Shown: positions 44,331 to 55,559 of the stretch, in pieces
Layout of the letters: every line of letters starts with the position of its first letter
Numbering within the stretch: the stretch's first letter is position 1
Assembly (NCBI GenBank): GCA_038496675.1
Contig: CM076662.1
Coordinates: 21,608,118 to 21,672,117, forward strand
Source of the DNA: Rachycentron canadum
Taxonomy: Eukaryota > Chordata > Actinopteri > Carangiformes > Rachycentridae
DNA length: 64,000 nt
Direction of reading: 5' to 3'
Notes under the pieces: generated by a model
Told to the model about the DNA's origin: nothing
Seen by the model: the letters and a program-made list of their open reading frames with translations, nothing else
Databases searched by the model: none
Made by a program: the position numbers and the translations under genes

Positions 44331-45227
44331 GATGAATCACTCAAGAAAAGAAACATTAAAAATAAATAAATAAATAGCACTTTTCATTCAGGTTAGTGCC
44401 TTCACTGTGTGTTTGACATGCATTTGTTTAATTTATCTTATGTGTGCAATTTCATTTTTGCCATTTTCGTTTGTTGTCTTTGCCAAATAACTGTTCAAAT
44501 GTTCAACTTTGCACTCAAATTAATAAATATTATGGCCATAGACGCATTTTGCAAATGCTATTAGGATTAAAGGGGCCATGCTATAAACTATATGTGTATC
44601 ACAACACTGTGTGAGAGCATTTTTCCTTCTTTAAGTATTCGGGATTGATATGAAAACAATGATAAAGTCAAACTAAGTATCTGGTCGAAGGGGGGTCTGG
44701 TCCTACACAGGACCCTCCAGGTCAGAGACAGACTGTCTTCCCTTGAGATTCCTAATGTAGACTGAAGTGAGTTTGTTGTTTGGGAGTGATGTGGGTTTAT
44801 ATTGTCCCGTTCCAGGGGCCAGCTTTGGATTTGGGATGGGATTACACCAGTTAACCTGCTAAATCCTGCTCCTCTGAGCATCGAGCCTCCATGAATATTT
44901 CCCATGAAGACATCGTTGTGTCTTTCCATCACAGTTTGCAGATATTTGAACATTTTAGGTGTTAAATAAAGTATTTGTCAACAACTGTATATGACTTGGT
45001 GTATAATGTTCTGACTGGGCTTTGAGTTATTCTTTGATTCCTATTCTGTTGTTCAAACTACTAGTCTTGTGATCAAGACTGAAGATCAACTTCAGACCAA
45101 CACAGTTTTGAACTCTTTTGAATTTTTGTGAGGATTTTTGTGACTATACATCATTTTATATGTTTATATCTGTGTAATACTGTTTTATCAACACGGATGG
45201 ATGATGAGACAAAGGGCCACTTGGTAG
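44331..45227. other. Intergenic between larp4b and gtpbp4, no gene recognised
   Basis: Contains a 121-codon minus-strand open frame (44588-44953) that resembles no protein I know; not called as a gene. Confidence 0.4.
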
Positions 45228-45540
45228 AAGTTTTGTGTCTCTTTGTGGTTTTGAATTTTTTTTGTGGTCATTCTGTTACATTTTGACACAATTTTGCATC
45301 TTTCACATCCTTTTCCATCTAATTGTTTCTGATCTGTTTGTTTTGCAGCCGTCCCTGATCATCCCGCGTCTCTTTTTGGGTTCTTTTGTGTATCGTTGTG
45401 ATCTCTTTGTTTGCACCTGTTGTATCTCAGCTGTAGTCATTCTGCATCTCTCTCTGTGGCATTTCTGTGAGTCCGTCTGTGGTTGTTTGGCATCTCCTCG
45501 TTGTCATTTTCCACTTCACTTTTATTGCAAAAATTATGAT
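45228..45540. repeat. Decayed minisatellite (TTTTGTGTCTCTTTGTGGTC type)
   Basis: Imperfect units built around CATCTCTTTGTGGT and TGTCTCTTTGTGG, with a period of roughly 24-30 bases, repeat across about 300 bases. Repeats of this kind are common in percomorph fish genomes. No coding potential. Confidence 0.6.
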
Positions 45541-45639
45541 TGAATTGAATTTAAATCACAATTAGGACATTAAACATCAGAGTCACGTTTCAGCTTCATA
45601 GAAAGACAAATGATCAAAACTTTTTGTGGCCAAAACATT

Positions 45640-46552
45640 TCCCACACGTGGGCTTGGACGCAGGAGAAGTAAAGACGATCTGGTTTCAGCCCAGCGGAGT
45701 GAGACGTCGTCGTGTTTTTTCTCTCTCTGGTGCAGCACTGAACCTGGAGCTGTCACACAGGGCTCGAGCTCCCGCCCATCCTCCCCCTCCCCCGTCTTCG
45801 CTTTCGCAGCGGGCAGCCCTGATTGGTCGAGACCAGTAGTGGGCGCACGAGGACCCACTCGTGATCAGACGGAGTGGGTGTGGCCAAGAGAAGTCGGCGC
45901 TCGCTGATTGGCTGTTTTTTGATCACCGCTGATCATAACAAATATGCACCAGAGTTTTTGTTTTGTTTCCTTCGTTTGTTTTGTTGTTTTTTCTTTTCTT
46001 TTTTGTTTGTTTTTCAACAACAGTGAACCAGGAAATAGATACAATGGACATTCTGGCGCCACAGTGATTTCTTGTATTCTGAATAAAACAAAAAACATTA
46101 GAACTAGAATTAAGACAATTAAGGAATGCGGAAAATAAAAAGTTATAATGATAAAAAATATCAAATATTTAAAAAATATTGACAGAAAATGCATTGTTGT
46201 TATGTTTTATGTTTTTATATTTTTTTTTACTACTGTTTACACTTAATTTCCCTCGAGAACCACAACACTTGTCAAATCTGGATTATCTCAGATCACCTAT
46301 CCCAGATTTTCAAACACAGTCTCAGACTTGTGAACACGTTATTCTGCGTGTCAAAGTGCCTTTGGTTGCACATCCAGACCCCATCAGCCCGGGTCTGGGT
46401 GAACCCCCCCCCGTAGTGACACAGTCCGGCCTCCAGGGGGCGACGTGCAGACAAACTGGCTGAAAGTGTTTCCAGCGTCATTTCCGGTTTTAACGGAACT
46501 CCGAGCCTTCCTTTCCCCGTGCCGTCAGCGGACCACGACGTGTCCCGACAAC
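45640..46552 (+). promoter_or_regulatory. gtpbp4: Upstream region and 5' UTR of gtpbp4
   Basis: Two G+C-rich segments (45640-45910 and 46380-46552) flank an AT-rich one. ATTGG, the inverted CCAAT box, occurs near 45822 and 45907. Just before the start codon is a pyrimidine-rich run (CCTTCCTTTCCCC, 46507-46519) that could be a 5' TOP-like start, as expected for a ribosome-biogenesis gene. The start site is not fixed. Confidence 0.5.
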
Positions 46553-46600
46553 ATGGCACTTTATAATTTCAAGAAGATTATGGTGGTTCCCACCGCCAAG
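46553..46600 (+). CDS. gtpbp4: gtpbp4 exon 1
   Basis: Start codon and residues 1-16, [16 protein letters not shown]. Donor GTGAGT, phase 0. Confidence 0.97.
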
Positions 46601-49600
46601 GTGAGTCCGGTTCGGAGTCCTCGGTGTTTTTAACCGCTGTTGTTTTACCCGCGTTGTTTTTCCGCCGCGAGAAACAGTAGAAGACAAAAAAAAAAAAACA
46701 TGGTGGGACTCTGTCGGGGAGGAAAACACGTGTTGGGCTGGTGAACAGAGGCAGCAGCAGGTTTTCCGTCCAAATATGTCCGAACTGTTTTAATTTGTTA
46801 AGAAATTACTGTATTTCAAGTCTGTCAAGTCTCGGCGTGTAAAAATATTAGGTGATAGTTTCTGCCGCAGTTGACAAAGGCCCAGATGGGACACGCACCA
46901 AACTCCGTTCGAAAATCTTTAAAATTTGAGACTCGCGTTTTTCCTGTAACGACACTGGATTAATACACGCCACACACCCAGCAGCATTGAACCACACTTT
47001 AATCTCATGTCTTTCACCTGTTCTTTCAGCACTGTCAGCCCATTTAAATACTATATATCTATCTATATATATAGATATATAGTGGGGGACCAAGGCATTA
47101 CATTTCAGCTCTCTCTCGACAAAAAGGAGCAGCTATCTGCATATGTAATATGCTGAATTAACACGAATTTATGGTCTATTTATGGATGGGTTAGTAAACC
47201 TTTTATCAAGACGTCTGTTGTTGCTTACAGTTGTATATTGAAGTGAAGGATTTGTTTGGCAGTGCTCTATAAGAAGACAGTTTTCATGAGGTTTTCAAGG
47301 GGAAAATACAAGAACGATGTTACATGGTAGTGCCAGTGCATTCTGCAGTATTGATACATAATTGGCCCCACAAACAGCACTGTCAAGTGATATGAAGACT
47401 TATCCAAGGCAGGAGATGTACAACTGAAGTCAATGACCAAATGAGGCAATAACAGAACGGTTCTCAGATAGAAAATAAAAGTAAAATCCCAACGTTTGCT
47501 TTCCTATCCAGAGAATAATGTAGAGGGGAGAAAATGTCCTTCACTCCATCAAACACTGATATGCATACTCTTCCTCTCCCTGCAGGATTTCATCGACATC
47601 ACTTTATCCAAAACGCAAAGGAAGACGCCCACAGTGATACACAAACATTACCAGATCCACCGTATCCGACACTTCTATATGAGAAAGGTGAAGTTCACCC
47701 AGCAGAACTACCATGACCGCCTCACGCAGATCCTCACTGACTTCCCCAAGCTCGACGTAAGTCAGAATAATCTGTAAAGTCCTGTACGACTTAAAATAAC
47801 TTATTTCTGAACAGTTTGAAGATACAACTTTTGATCCGTTTTGTGAATTGTCTCCTCAGGACATCCATCCGTTCTATGCTGATCTGATGAACGTGCTGTA
47901 CGACAAAGACCATTACAAACTGGCCTTGGGACAGATAAACATCGCCAAGAATCTGATTGATAAGTACGTTGATCTGAAATCTTAAGCTTGCTGCTTTGCA
48001 CATTGTTGTTATTGCTGGGGGTTGTGTTTGTTTACACCTGGTCTTCATGACATTCTTTGTGTCCATCAATACAAGCAAATATACACTGAACAATATCAGG
48101 ATCAGAAAAGACGAGTTCTTTCCAGCTGTAAGACTCAAAGCACTGAACAAACTAATTTTTTTTTTTTTTTTAATCTTGCAGTGTTGCCAAAGACTATGTG
48201 CGTTTGATGAAGTATGGAGATTCTCTGTACCGGTGTAAACAGCTGAAGAGGGCAGCTCTGGGTCGTATGTGCACCATCCTGAAGAGACAGAAGTCAAGTC
48301 TGGAGTATCTGGAACAAGGTGAGGAAACAACTGTGATCACAGAGGTCTTTGGATTTATTAATTACTATTAAGTATTTGTACTTTTCTGATCTCAGAGTGA
48401 GGAAAAGTTGCTCTGAGTTTATTGTAGTGACAGAATAAAGACAGAGAGACATGGACAATAAGTTATTTAGAGCATTAGAGGCTTTGGAGCTGATTTTTCA
48501 TCATTACTGCTCCAAAGAATGAGCAGAACTCAGATCAGATAAAGAGAGAAACTTCAAATCAGCTCTAGAACAACACAAACACATGTGTGGAACTTTCTGT
48601 GTTGAAGTTTTCTTTGGTTATTCTGGTTTACAGTGTTTTTATCTAGAAAATAAGGAAAAATTCACTGTGTTTTTAGTTTCCTCTTGTTCTCTGAGCTACT
48701 ATCCCCTATTACAGTGAACAGAGTCTTTACTGAGTCACAGATATAATGAGCTGAGGTTGAGCTGAGTCTGATAATGTGGAGACTGACATTTTTAAAAATG
48801 ACGGCTTTATAAGGAAAAACACAGGGATGAAAAAACAGAAAAAGCCTTAATGTGGATAGAAAAGGGATAATAATGAGTCGCCCTGTTGTTAATCTTCCAC
48901 AGTGCGTCAGCATCTGTCCCGTCTGCCGACCATTGACCCCAACACGAGGACCCTGCTTCTCTGCGGTTACCCCAACGTTGGCAAGTCCAGTTTCATCAAC
49001 AAGGTAAATGACATGTTATTGGGGTTAGGGTTAACGACCGATTTTAATTGTCAGCACAGTCCCTGTTCATTGGGATAATCACTGACTCTGTGTTTCAGCC
49101 GATGATTCTCCCTTTCTAAAATATTTAACATGGTGAATGCTTGTTTGTCAGGTGACCAGAGCAGATGTTGACGTCCAGCCCTACGCTTTCACCACCAAGT
49201 CTCTGTTTGTCGGTCACATGGACTACAGGTACCTGCGCTGGCAGGTAAGACACCACCCACAGTTCACAGAAGTTAATGTCTTGCCCACAAACACACCCTC
49301 CTATGTCAGACATGGTGTCTCAGATATTATCAACGTCAGAATATGATATTCTACATCAAAGTATTTACACCCCAAATATTTTTTTTGTCATAAATTTGTA
49401 CTGTAAGCTTATTTCCCATATACATAATGACTCCCAGTCCAAAGTAACACATCATTTTATTTTTAATTGTTGAGTCTTTAAATTTTTGAGCTCTTTTAAA
49501 TCTTTTAACCTGGGTTAGACTTTTTCATTGGGTGTGAATTGGTCTTGAATTCTCAGTCATCTGTGATCTTCAACTAACACATGTAGACCTAATACTAATA

Positions 49601-52600
49601 AAGCTTAAGATGGGAACACACTGACTGTGTGATGTGTCTGTCACAGCTGTGGAAACATTGTGGTTTTCATTTGGACGTCAATGTGACTTTACGGCTGCCT
49701 CGCCTTAGAGATTCGGCATCTCCCTTATTTTTCTGCATCTCCCAGAAAAAACTGACCAACTTCTCCTCACTCTGAGATCAGAAAAATACAGGATTGATCC
49801 CATTGACTTTGGCTACAAGCAGCTGACAGCTAGGCCTCTGAAGGAGACACTCTGATTGGCTGTGACATCACCCACTGGAACCAATAGGAGTGTCCCATGT
49901 AGAGACGTGACTCTAACAGCGAAGTAAACAGTCAAATCCTCTTAGAGCTGATTCTCTAGTTTAAGAAGAAAACAACATGTCTCCATTTCAATCTATCGCA
50001 GAGCAATAACACTCTAAAAACAATGTGATGTTTTGGAAGCGTATACACTTCCATGAGCTTAATAGTGTTAACCTGCAGAAACTGTTTCCCTATGATGTAT
50101 ATATATATTTATGTGTGTTTGTGTTTGTCTGTAGGTGGTGGACACCCCTGGCATCCTGGACCACCCCCTGGAGGAGAGGAACACCATTGAGATGCAGGCC
50201 ATCACGGCTCTGGCTCACCTGCGAGCGGCGGTCCTTTACGTCATGGATGTTTCGGAGCAGTGCGGTCACACCCTGCAGGAGCAGCTGGAGCTGTTCAATA
50301 ACATCCGGCCCCTTTTTGCCAATAAGGTCAGAAAGCGGCATGTTTCACCTGAGATAACTGGAATTACAGAAAGTAGAAGGGGCTGCGTCACTCTGTAATC
50401 ATGATGTCAGGAAAATCAGTGTCTCAGTCAGTGGAAAGTCTTAGTTGGGGGATTTCCAATGTGACATGTTGGAGTTTAAGATGTTGAAGTGATACTGGCG
50501 CCTCCCTCCCTCCCTGCAGCCTCTCATCATCGTAGCCAACAAATGTGACGTTAAGAAGATCAACGAGCTGTCAGAGGAGAATCAGGTGATTAACTGTTCG
50601 CACCCCAAGGTGACAACTTCAGTGTCAAAAGTTCATCTGGCTTCATCTGTGATTATCTTTGCTGCTTTCAGAAAATCTTTGCAGATGTCACTGCTGAGGG
50701 AATCCCTGTGATCGAGACCAGCACCCTGACCGAGGAGGGAGTCATGCAGGTGAAAACCGAGGTGAGTTGCAGAGAGTCCAGAGGAATGAGGTATTTTAAT
50801 TAGCTGTTAGCAAAGGTGTTGTGATAATGTCCTTGTGTGTGTGTGTGTGTGCGTGTCAGGCCTGCGACCGTCTCCTCGCCCATCGTGTCGACACCAAGAT
50901 GAAGGGCAAGAAGGTCCATGACGTTCTGAACCGGCTCCACCTGGCCATGCCCGCCAAGAGAGACGAGAAGGTGACTCTAGTCGCCGACTGACGTTGCATC
51001 CACAACATTCTCCGTCCAGAAATAATCACCACCCACACAAACGTGCCTGAAAACACATCACAAGACTATTTATGTACGCTGGGCATGTGTGCTGCTGTAG
51101 ACAGGAAGCAGATTGCCTGGTTAGCTGTAGAAAATGTGTTGAAGGAGGATCAGTAAAGACAGTTGTAGCGTTAAACTGCAGAAAGCTGCTACGAAGACAA
51201 CAAGGTCAGTCACACCTTGAGGCTGATAAGACCCAATCTGGGAGCAATCATGGTGGTCGACGTGGCGTGTGGTCAGGTTCCTATTTAAAACTAAAACGTA
51301 GTAGTGTGGACGTAGCCTCAGTAAGTTTGACTCCTCAGAGTATGCGTGTTCTTATTTCACTTTTATTTAATCTGATTTCTGTCGTCGTCGTCTTCTGCAG
51401 GAGAGGCCTCCGTTCATCCCAGAGGGAGCCTTGATGCGCAGGAAAGCCATGGAGGTGGACGCACCCAAACGCAAACTGGTATGTGTGGGGTTAACAAAGG
51501 TCAAAAAGTTACTTTACTACATTTAATTAAGGACTGTACAGTTTTAAAGTACTTAAACTATTAATTTAATCAGGTTTTCTACTTGTACTTTATTACAGGT
51601 TGGAGGCAAATACTGAACCTTTTTACTTCACTACTTTCATTTTAAAGTTCAGTTACTAGTTACTTTTGTTGATAGTTTATTTCCACAAAATATAATCAAC
51701 AAGTAAATGATGTATCTTATGATATGTGTTACCATAGATGCATTATGAAGAACTTTAAATTAATCCATATTTGCCAGCTGTAAGAGTAAAGTGATAATAT
51801 ACATGAAAACATCAATGATTCAACTCATCAGTATCATATGTTGAGTATAAATTCAAAATGTTCAGCATAATGAATACTTTGACTTTTTGTACTTTAAAAG
51901 CACATTCTGACAGAAATACTGTTGTACTTTATGATGAGTGAGTGAGTCTTCGATGCAATAGAATATTTAACCCTCATGTCCCAGTACGTCTCCCACCACT
52001 GGATCTTATTTTAATGGGATGTGACTCTCCCTCCACCTCTGTGTGTGGCTGTGTAATCAAACATTAATCTGTTCCCCTCACAGGAGAGGGATCTGGAGAT
52101 GGAGCTTGGCGATGACTACGTTCTGGACTTGCAGAGTAAGACGTGTCCTCATTTCAGTGATCAAGCTGCCTCTGAAGTAAATGCTTGTTTGTGTGTCTCG
52201 CTGATGTTTTTCTTATGTGTCCAGAATACTGGGATCTGATGAACAAGGATGAGAAGCATGATATAATCCCTGAGGTCTGGGAGGGCCACAATATTGCAGA
52301 TTACATCGATCCTGACATCATGAAGGTGAGTCTCTGAAGTCCAGCAGTCTGCAGAAGGGCTTTATCTTCAATTAGGGCTGCAAAGTTTATCCTAGCCTGG
52401 AAAATTCTCCAGGCTTCAGGGGAAATGATTGTTGGTACAAGGCATCATCATCCTTTTAAAGTTTAAAGTGTTAGAAATCCCCAAACTGAACCTGCACTGA
52501 ACTATGTGTGGTGGTGTCTGGGATCTTGACAAAAAGATGTAATATAATTTCAGGGGCCATCGAGGCTTGCTCCTGCTTTGCGTTGGTCTTATTTATCAAT

Positions 52601-54614
52601 GTTTTCAGACTGATTTTGAGTTTTTTTCAAAAAATGAAATAAGTGAAATTCCCAGAAGGAATAATGCAAAAGAATTTGAACTTTTGCTCAAAGCTGAGAA
52701 CAGAAATGGAAATGAATGATTTATTTTTCTGTCCTGTTTTTTTTTTTTTTTTTTCCCCCCTCACTCACAGAAACTGGAGGAGCTGGAGAAGGAGGAGGAG
52801 CTGAAGGAGCGCGCCGGAGAGTACGACTCAGACGACGAGAGCGAGGACGAGGAGATGCAGGAGATCCGTGTTCTGGCCAAGCAGATCCGTGAGAAGAAGC
52901 AGCTCATGGTCGTGGAGTCGAAGGAGAAGGACGTGCACGGGCCCCGCATGCCCAGGACCGCAACCAAGGTGAGAGGGGACGTTGTTACTTTCAGCACACG
53001 CGTATCAGGACAGGATTTAAATTAGTGATTTGGAACAAAGATCTGCATAGAATCACTGAGTTAGTTAGAAACATTGACATGTGGAAGAAAGGCTTGAAAT
53101 AATCCTGCAGTTTGTCAGAGCTCCTATGAAAAGGCTTCAAATTTTTACTTTAACAGCAAATATCATCACTTTGACTTATTAAAGTACAAGTAAATAAAGG
53201 TCAAATATTAGTTACCAGGTGCTTTCTAAAGGGACTAAATGGAAACTGGAACAGATAATACTTTAGAAGCAGTGTAAGATGATTAAACTCAAGTAAGACA
53301 GGACTTTAATTTGTGTAGAAACTTTGGTGCAACATCAGAGGAAAAAAATCAATAGAAGCTTATAGAGCCTATGTGTGTTTTAATTTGAAAAGCACCTGAA
53401 GATTGTATCCCATGATTCCTCTATTTTATCTGTTTTTCTAGGTGGTGTCTCCACCTGTTATTCACACCCTTTTTCTGCCTTTTGTGCCTGTTATGATTTG
53501 GCTCAAATTCACCTCTAACCATCACTGTGTGTTTGATCCACAGGTTGAAAGAAAGACACTAGAGAAGGAGATGGGCGACCTCGGTCTGGACATGAACGAC
53601 AAGGACGACGTAAGTTTAAGATCAAAACCTGCAGGATGCATTTACTCCATTATATGATATCATTTAATTAATAAAATTAATAAGTAATAAATTAATAAAA
53701 TCTTGTGCAGTACTTCCTGTTTCATGTGTGAAATGATGTCGCTGTCAGGACTCCAACTGTGGCCAGAGCTCCCACTTTAAAATCCTAAAATACTGGATTT
53801 GAGAAAAATAAGAATAATTTGAAGGCTTTGAAAAAGGGTAATGCCTCAAGGGTTATAGTCTGATAAAGATCTTTTTATTTTTCAGTTGCTTCATCAGGAG
53901 AATCTCAAGAATGGTTGAATCAGGAGACCTTGGTTTAATTTTGTTTACGTTGTATATTTAATTTTGACCAATTCCCTCATATCTTATGTAAAAGAGACTT
54001 TGGCCAAACGAAACCTTGAAAATCAAAGTGTCTGAATCCTGCTGTGGACAGCAACACTACCAGGAAGTGTCTTCCACACAGAGTTACTGATTCATGGGCC
54101 TCTTCTTCTTGTGTTTTAGAGCCACTATGCACAGCAGGCCCGACGGTCCCGTAGTGTCGCCAAGAAACGCAAGCGCGAAGCTTCAGCCCCTCCCACCTCC
54201 AAAACCCGCAGCCAGAGCGCCTCCCGTCCTCCTCGAGACCAGTCTGGTTTAAGAGATCCAAAGGTACGTGACGGTGTCTTGACTGTTTGTATTTATTAAA
54301 CTACGCTGCAGTTGAATTTGTTGCTCAGTACTTATTATAAGGTGTGATTGTTTTTTTTTTTTTTTTTTTTTTTTTTTTGGTGGATTAAAGAAGTCCCTGG
54401 TTTTGAAAGATAATTAGAGATGAACTCATGTCAGTGTCTTCTGTTCTTGTTTGTTTCTCAGATGGCAAAGAAAGCTAAGAAAATTATGAAGAACTCCCAG
54501 AAAGGCATGAACCGCCAGGGCAAGAAGGGAGAGGCGGACAGACACGTGTTTGACCTCAAACCCAAACACCTCCTGGCCGGGAAGAGGAAGTCTGGCACCA
54601 CGGACCGCAGATAA
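46553..54614 (+). CDS. gtpbp4: GTP-binding protein 4 (NOG1), complete coding region (17 exons)
   Basis: Nucleolar OBG/NOG-family GTPase required for assembly of the 60S ribosomal subunit. CDS: 46553-46600, 47586-47756, 47860-47963, 48182-48318, 48903-49003, 49152-49244, 50135-50326, 50520-50585, 50672-50761, 50860-50970, 51401-51478, 52084-52135, 52225-52325, 52771-52968, 53544-53609, 54120-54263, 54462-54614. All junctions are in phase and give 634 residues, the length I recall for human. The NOG1 N-terminal helical domain is residues 1-165. G1 is GYPNVGKS (175-182), G3 DTPG (221-224), G4 NKCD (289-292), G5 near ETST (319-322). An acidic segment with [10 protein letters not shown] follows near 467, and a Lys/Arg-rich nucleolar tail ends [11 protein letters not shown]. 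The start (AACATGG) has a good Kozak context. The gene looks fully functional. Confidence 0.98.
46601..47585. other. gtpbp4 intron 1
   Basis: Holds a short TATC/TATA microsatellite at 47050-47081; otherwise nothing recognised. Confidence 0.5.
47586..47756 (+). CDS. gtpbp4: gtpbp4 exon 2
   Basis: Residues 17-73. Contains [20 protein letters not shown], among the best conserved parts of NOG1. Acceptor CTGCAG, donor GTAAGT. Confidence 0.97.
47860..47963 (+). CDS. gtpbp4: gtpbp4 exon 3
   Basis: Residues 74-108, [20 protein letters not shown] and on through the NOG1 N-terminal domain. Acceptor CTCAG, donor GTACGT, leaves in phase 2. Confidence 0.97.
48182..48318 (+). CDS. gtpbp4: gtpbp4 exon 4
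   Basis: Residues 108-154, [20 protein letters not shown] and on. Acceptor is a long T run ending CTTGCAG; donor GTGAGG. Confidence 0.97.
48382..48875 (+). mobile_element. TTAA-family element, copy H, in gtpbp4 intron 4
   Basis: Closely matches copies G and E from TTTCTGATCTCAGAGTGAGG onward and ends AAAGCCTTAATGTGGATAG AAAAGGGATAAT in two pieces. The end is the CCCTTTTNTATCC variant also seen in copy F. It fills almost the whole intron and stops about 27 bases before the exon 5 acceptor. Confidence 0.88.
48903..49003 (+). CDS. gtpbp4: gtpbp4 exon 5 (P-loop)
   Basis: Residues 154-187. Carries [19 protein letters not shown] with the G1 / Walker A motif that binds the GTP phosphates. Acceptor CCACAG, donor GTAAAT. 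Confidence 0.98.
49152..49244 (+). CDS. gtpbp4: gtpbp4 exon 6 (switch I)
   Basis: Residues 188-218, [20 protein letters not shown], holding the FTTK G2 / switch I segment of the OBG class. Phase 0. Confidence 0.98.
49745..50062 (-). mobile_element. TTAA-ended element, copy I, in gtpbp4 intron 6
   Basis: Matches copy D from CTTCTCCTCACTCTGAGATC onward, in that orientation, and ends GAGCTTAA (TTAA at 50059-50062). The outer left part is missing and there is an internal deletion after ACGTGACTCTA. It ends about 70 bases before the exon 7 acceptor. Confidence 0.85.
50135..50326 (+). CDS. gtpbp4: gtpbp4 exon 7 (G3)
   Basis: Residues 219-282. Starts [20 protein letters not shown], carrying the DTPG motif of switch II. 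Acceptor TGTAG, donor GTCAGA. Confidence 0.98.
50520..50585 (+). CDS. gtpbp4: gtpbp4 exon 8 (G4)
   Basis: Residues 283-304, [20 protein letters not shown] and on. NKCD is the guanine-specificity motif. Acceptor CTGCAG, donor GTGATT. Confidence 0.97.
50672..50761 (+). CDS. gtpbp4: gtpbp4 exon 9 (G5)
   Basis: Residues 305-334, including [22 protein letters not shown] stands at the G5 position. Phase 0. Confidence 0.97.
50860..50970 (+). CDS. gtpbp4: gtpbp4 exon 10
   Basis: Residues 335-371, [19 protein letters not shown] and on, ending RDEK. The acceptor follows a TG repeat. Confidence 0.97.
51070..51321 (+). mobile_element. CTGAGGCTACG-ended MITE, copy 2 (in gtpbp4 intron 10)
   Basis: Ends GTGTGGACGTAGCCTCAG, the reverse complement of the start of copy 1 at 14663 with few changes. 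The interior shares AACAGGAAGCAGATTG and AGTAAAGACAG with it. Left end degenerate. It ends about 80 bases before exon 11. Confidence 0.65.
51401..51478 (+). CDS. gtpbp4: gtpbp4 exon 11
   Basis: Residues 372-397, [20 protein letters not shown] and on. Acceptor CTGCAG, donor GTATGT. Confidence 0.96.
51479..52083. other. gtpbp4 intron 11, nothing recognised
   Basis: AT-rich intron sequence without a recognisable feature. Confidence 0.5.
52084..52135 (+). CDS. gtpbp4: gtpbp4 exon 12 (52 bases)
   Basis: Residues 398-415, [17 protein letters not shown]. Leaves in phase 1. Acceptor CACAG, donor GTAAGA. Confidence 0.96.
52225..52325 (+). CDS. gtpbp4: gtpbp4 exon 13
   Basis: Residues 415-448. Contains [20 protein letters not shown], a conserved NOG1 C-terminal block. 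Acceptor TCCAG, donor GTGAGT. Confidence 0.97.
52771..52968 (+). CDS. gtpbp4: gtpbp4 exon 14 (acidic segment)
   Basis: Residues 449-514, Glu/Lys-rich, probably helical, with the run [10 protein letters not shown], then a conserved KQIREKK. The acceptor follows a run of T and C. Donor GTGAGA. Confidence 0.97.
52969..53543. other. gtpbp4 intron 14, nothing recognised
   Basis: No recognisable exon, RNA or repeat. Confidence 0.5.
53544..53609 (+). CDS. gtpbp4: gtpbp4 exon 15
   Basis: Residues 515-536, [20 protein letters not shown] and DD. Acceptor CACAG, donor GTAAGT. Confidence 0.96.
53610..54119. other. gtpbp4 intron 15, nothing recognised
   Basis: AT-rich intron sequence without a recognisable feature. 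Confidence 0.5.
54120..54263 (+). CDS. gtpbp4: gtpbp4 exon 16
   Basis: Residues 537-584, rich in Arg, Ser and Lys ([13 protein letters not shown]), probably part of the nucleolar targeting region. Acceptor TTTAG, donor GTACGT. Confidence 0.96.
54462..54614 (+). CDS. gtpbp4: gtpbp4 exon 17 (last)
   Basis: Residues 585-634 and TAA. Very basic, [20 protein letters not shown], then [16 protein letters not shown], as in human. Acceptor TCTCAG. Confidence 0.98.
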   Translation: MAKKAKKIMKNSQKGMNRQGKKGEADRHVFDLKPKHLLAGKRKSGTTDRR

Positions 54615-55140
54615 AACTGCTGTTGTCTGGACTGTTGAGATCTTTGTCCTCTTTTTGGAGAATCTCAGTATTTGTGTCTTCATTCTATATATTTTCCCCT
54701 GCAGCAAAAAGAGCAAGAAATATCTTATATCTTATTACCAGAGTTTCAAAGAAAAGTTAAAGCTGCCGGGAAAATGCACCAACCCATTTAAATGATTAGC
54801 AGTAGTAATAATAATGGGATGTCTTATGTTAGTCAGCTCCAAGCCTTTCCTCACAAAATTAAACTTTCATAACTGTGAAGATCTCAGATGACTATATGAA
54901 AAAAAAACACTTTTCTTCATTCAAGTCATAATCAAACTTGGACATTGATTAACAGTGAATATGTGAAATGTTATTCAGTTGTTAAACTGATGTGTATACA
55001 ATTTCACACGCCTTACAGTTTATATATGGCTCAGGAAGTGCTGGGTTTACTTCAGATAAACTGATGCTTCCTGTACAAGTCTCCTCTTGAGAAATGTTCA
55101 TCAACAAGGGAGCCAAATAAATATACACCTGAACTAAAGG
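54615..55140 (+). other. gtpbp4: gtpbp4 3' UTR
   Basis: About 0.5 kb from the stop codon to just past the AATAAA at 55116. The cleavage site is inferred. Confidence 0.7.
55116..55121 (+). terminator. gtpbp4: gtpbp4 poly(A) signal
   Basis: AATAAA in an AT-rich context about 500 bases after the stop codon; the best candidate before the wdr37 promoter. Confidence 0.75.
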
Positions 55141-55559
55141 CTGCGGTCAGGTTCTAACTTGTAACTAAATTCCTTCACATTGTGTGCTTTTATCTTGAAA
55201 AAGTGCCCGGGATTTACCTTGCTGTGTTTCACTTCACCTTTATCAAACCTGTATTGAGATGGAAATTATAATTTAAATGATAATTTTACAATAATTTTTT
55301 TTTTTTTTTTAACTAAAAAAACACATTTGCTAAAATACCAGTTGGCATGTTGTTTAAATGTCAACTTTAATTCGGCATGTATTTTATATACTTGTGTAGT
55401 AATGATACAATTGTATGTTCAGGTAAACTGAGCTGAAAATTAATCATCTACAGTTTTTATTGTTTGGTTTTGTTTTTTTATTTGTTTTAAATCGTGCCGA
55501 ATTCACAGGAGAATGACATTTACTTGTAAAGACCTTTTAAAATTCATTGTTGAAACTGC

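Noticed and set aside
44588..44953. 121-codon minus-strand open frame between larp4b and gtpbp4
   Set aside because: No family resemblance or splice context; could be repeat-derived or chance. A protein search would decide.
45583..45907. Open frames on both strands in the G+C-rich segment upstream of gtpbp4
   Set aside because: G+C-rich sequence yields long chance frames; no family recognised and the region fits a promoter better.
47791..48330. 179-codon minus-strand open frame
   Set aside because: It overlaps gtpbp4 exons 3 and 4, which match a known protein on the other strand; no independent support.
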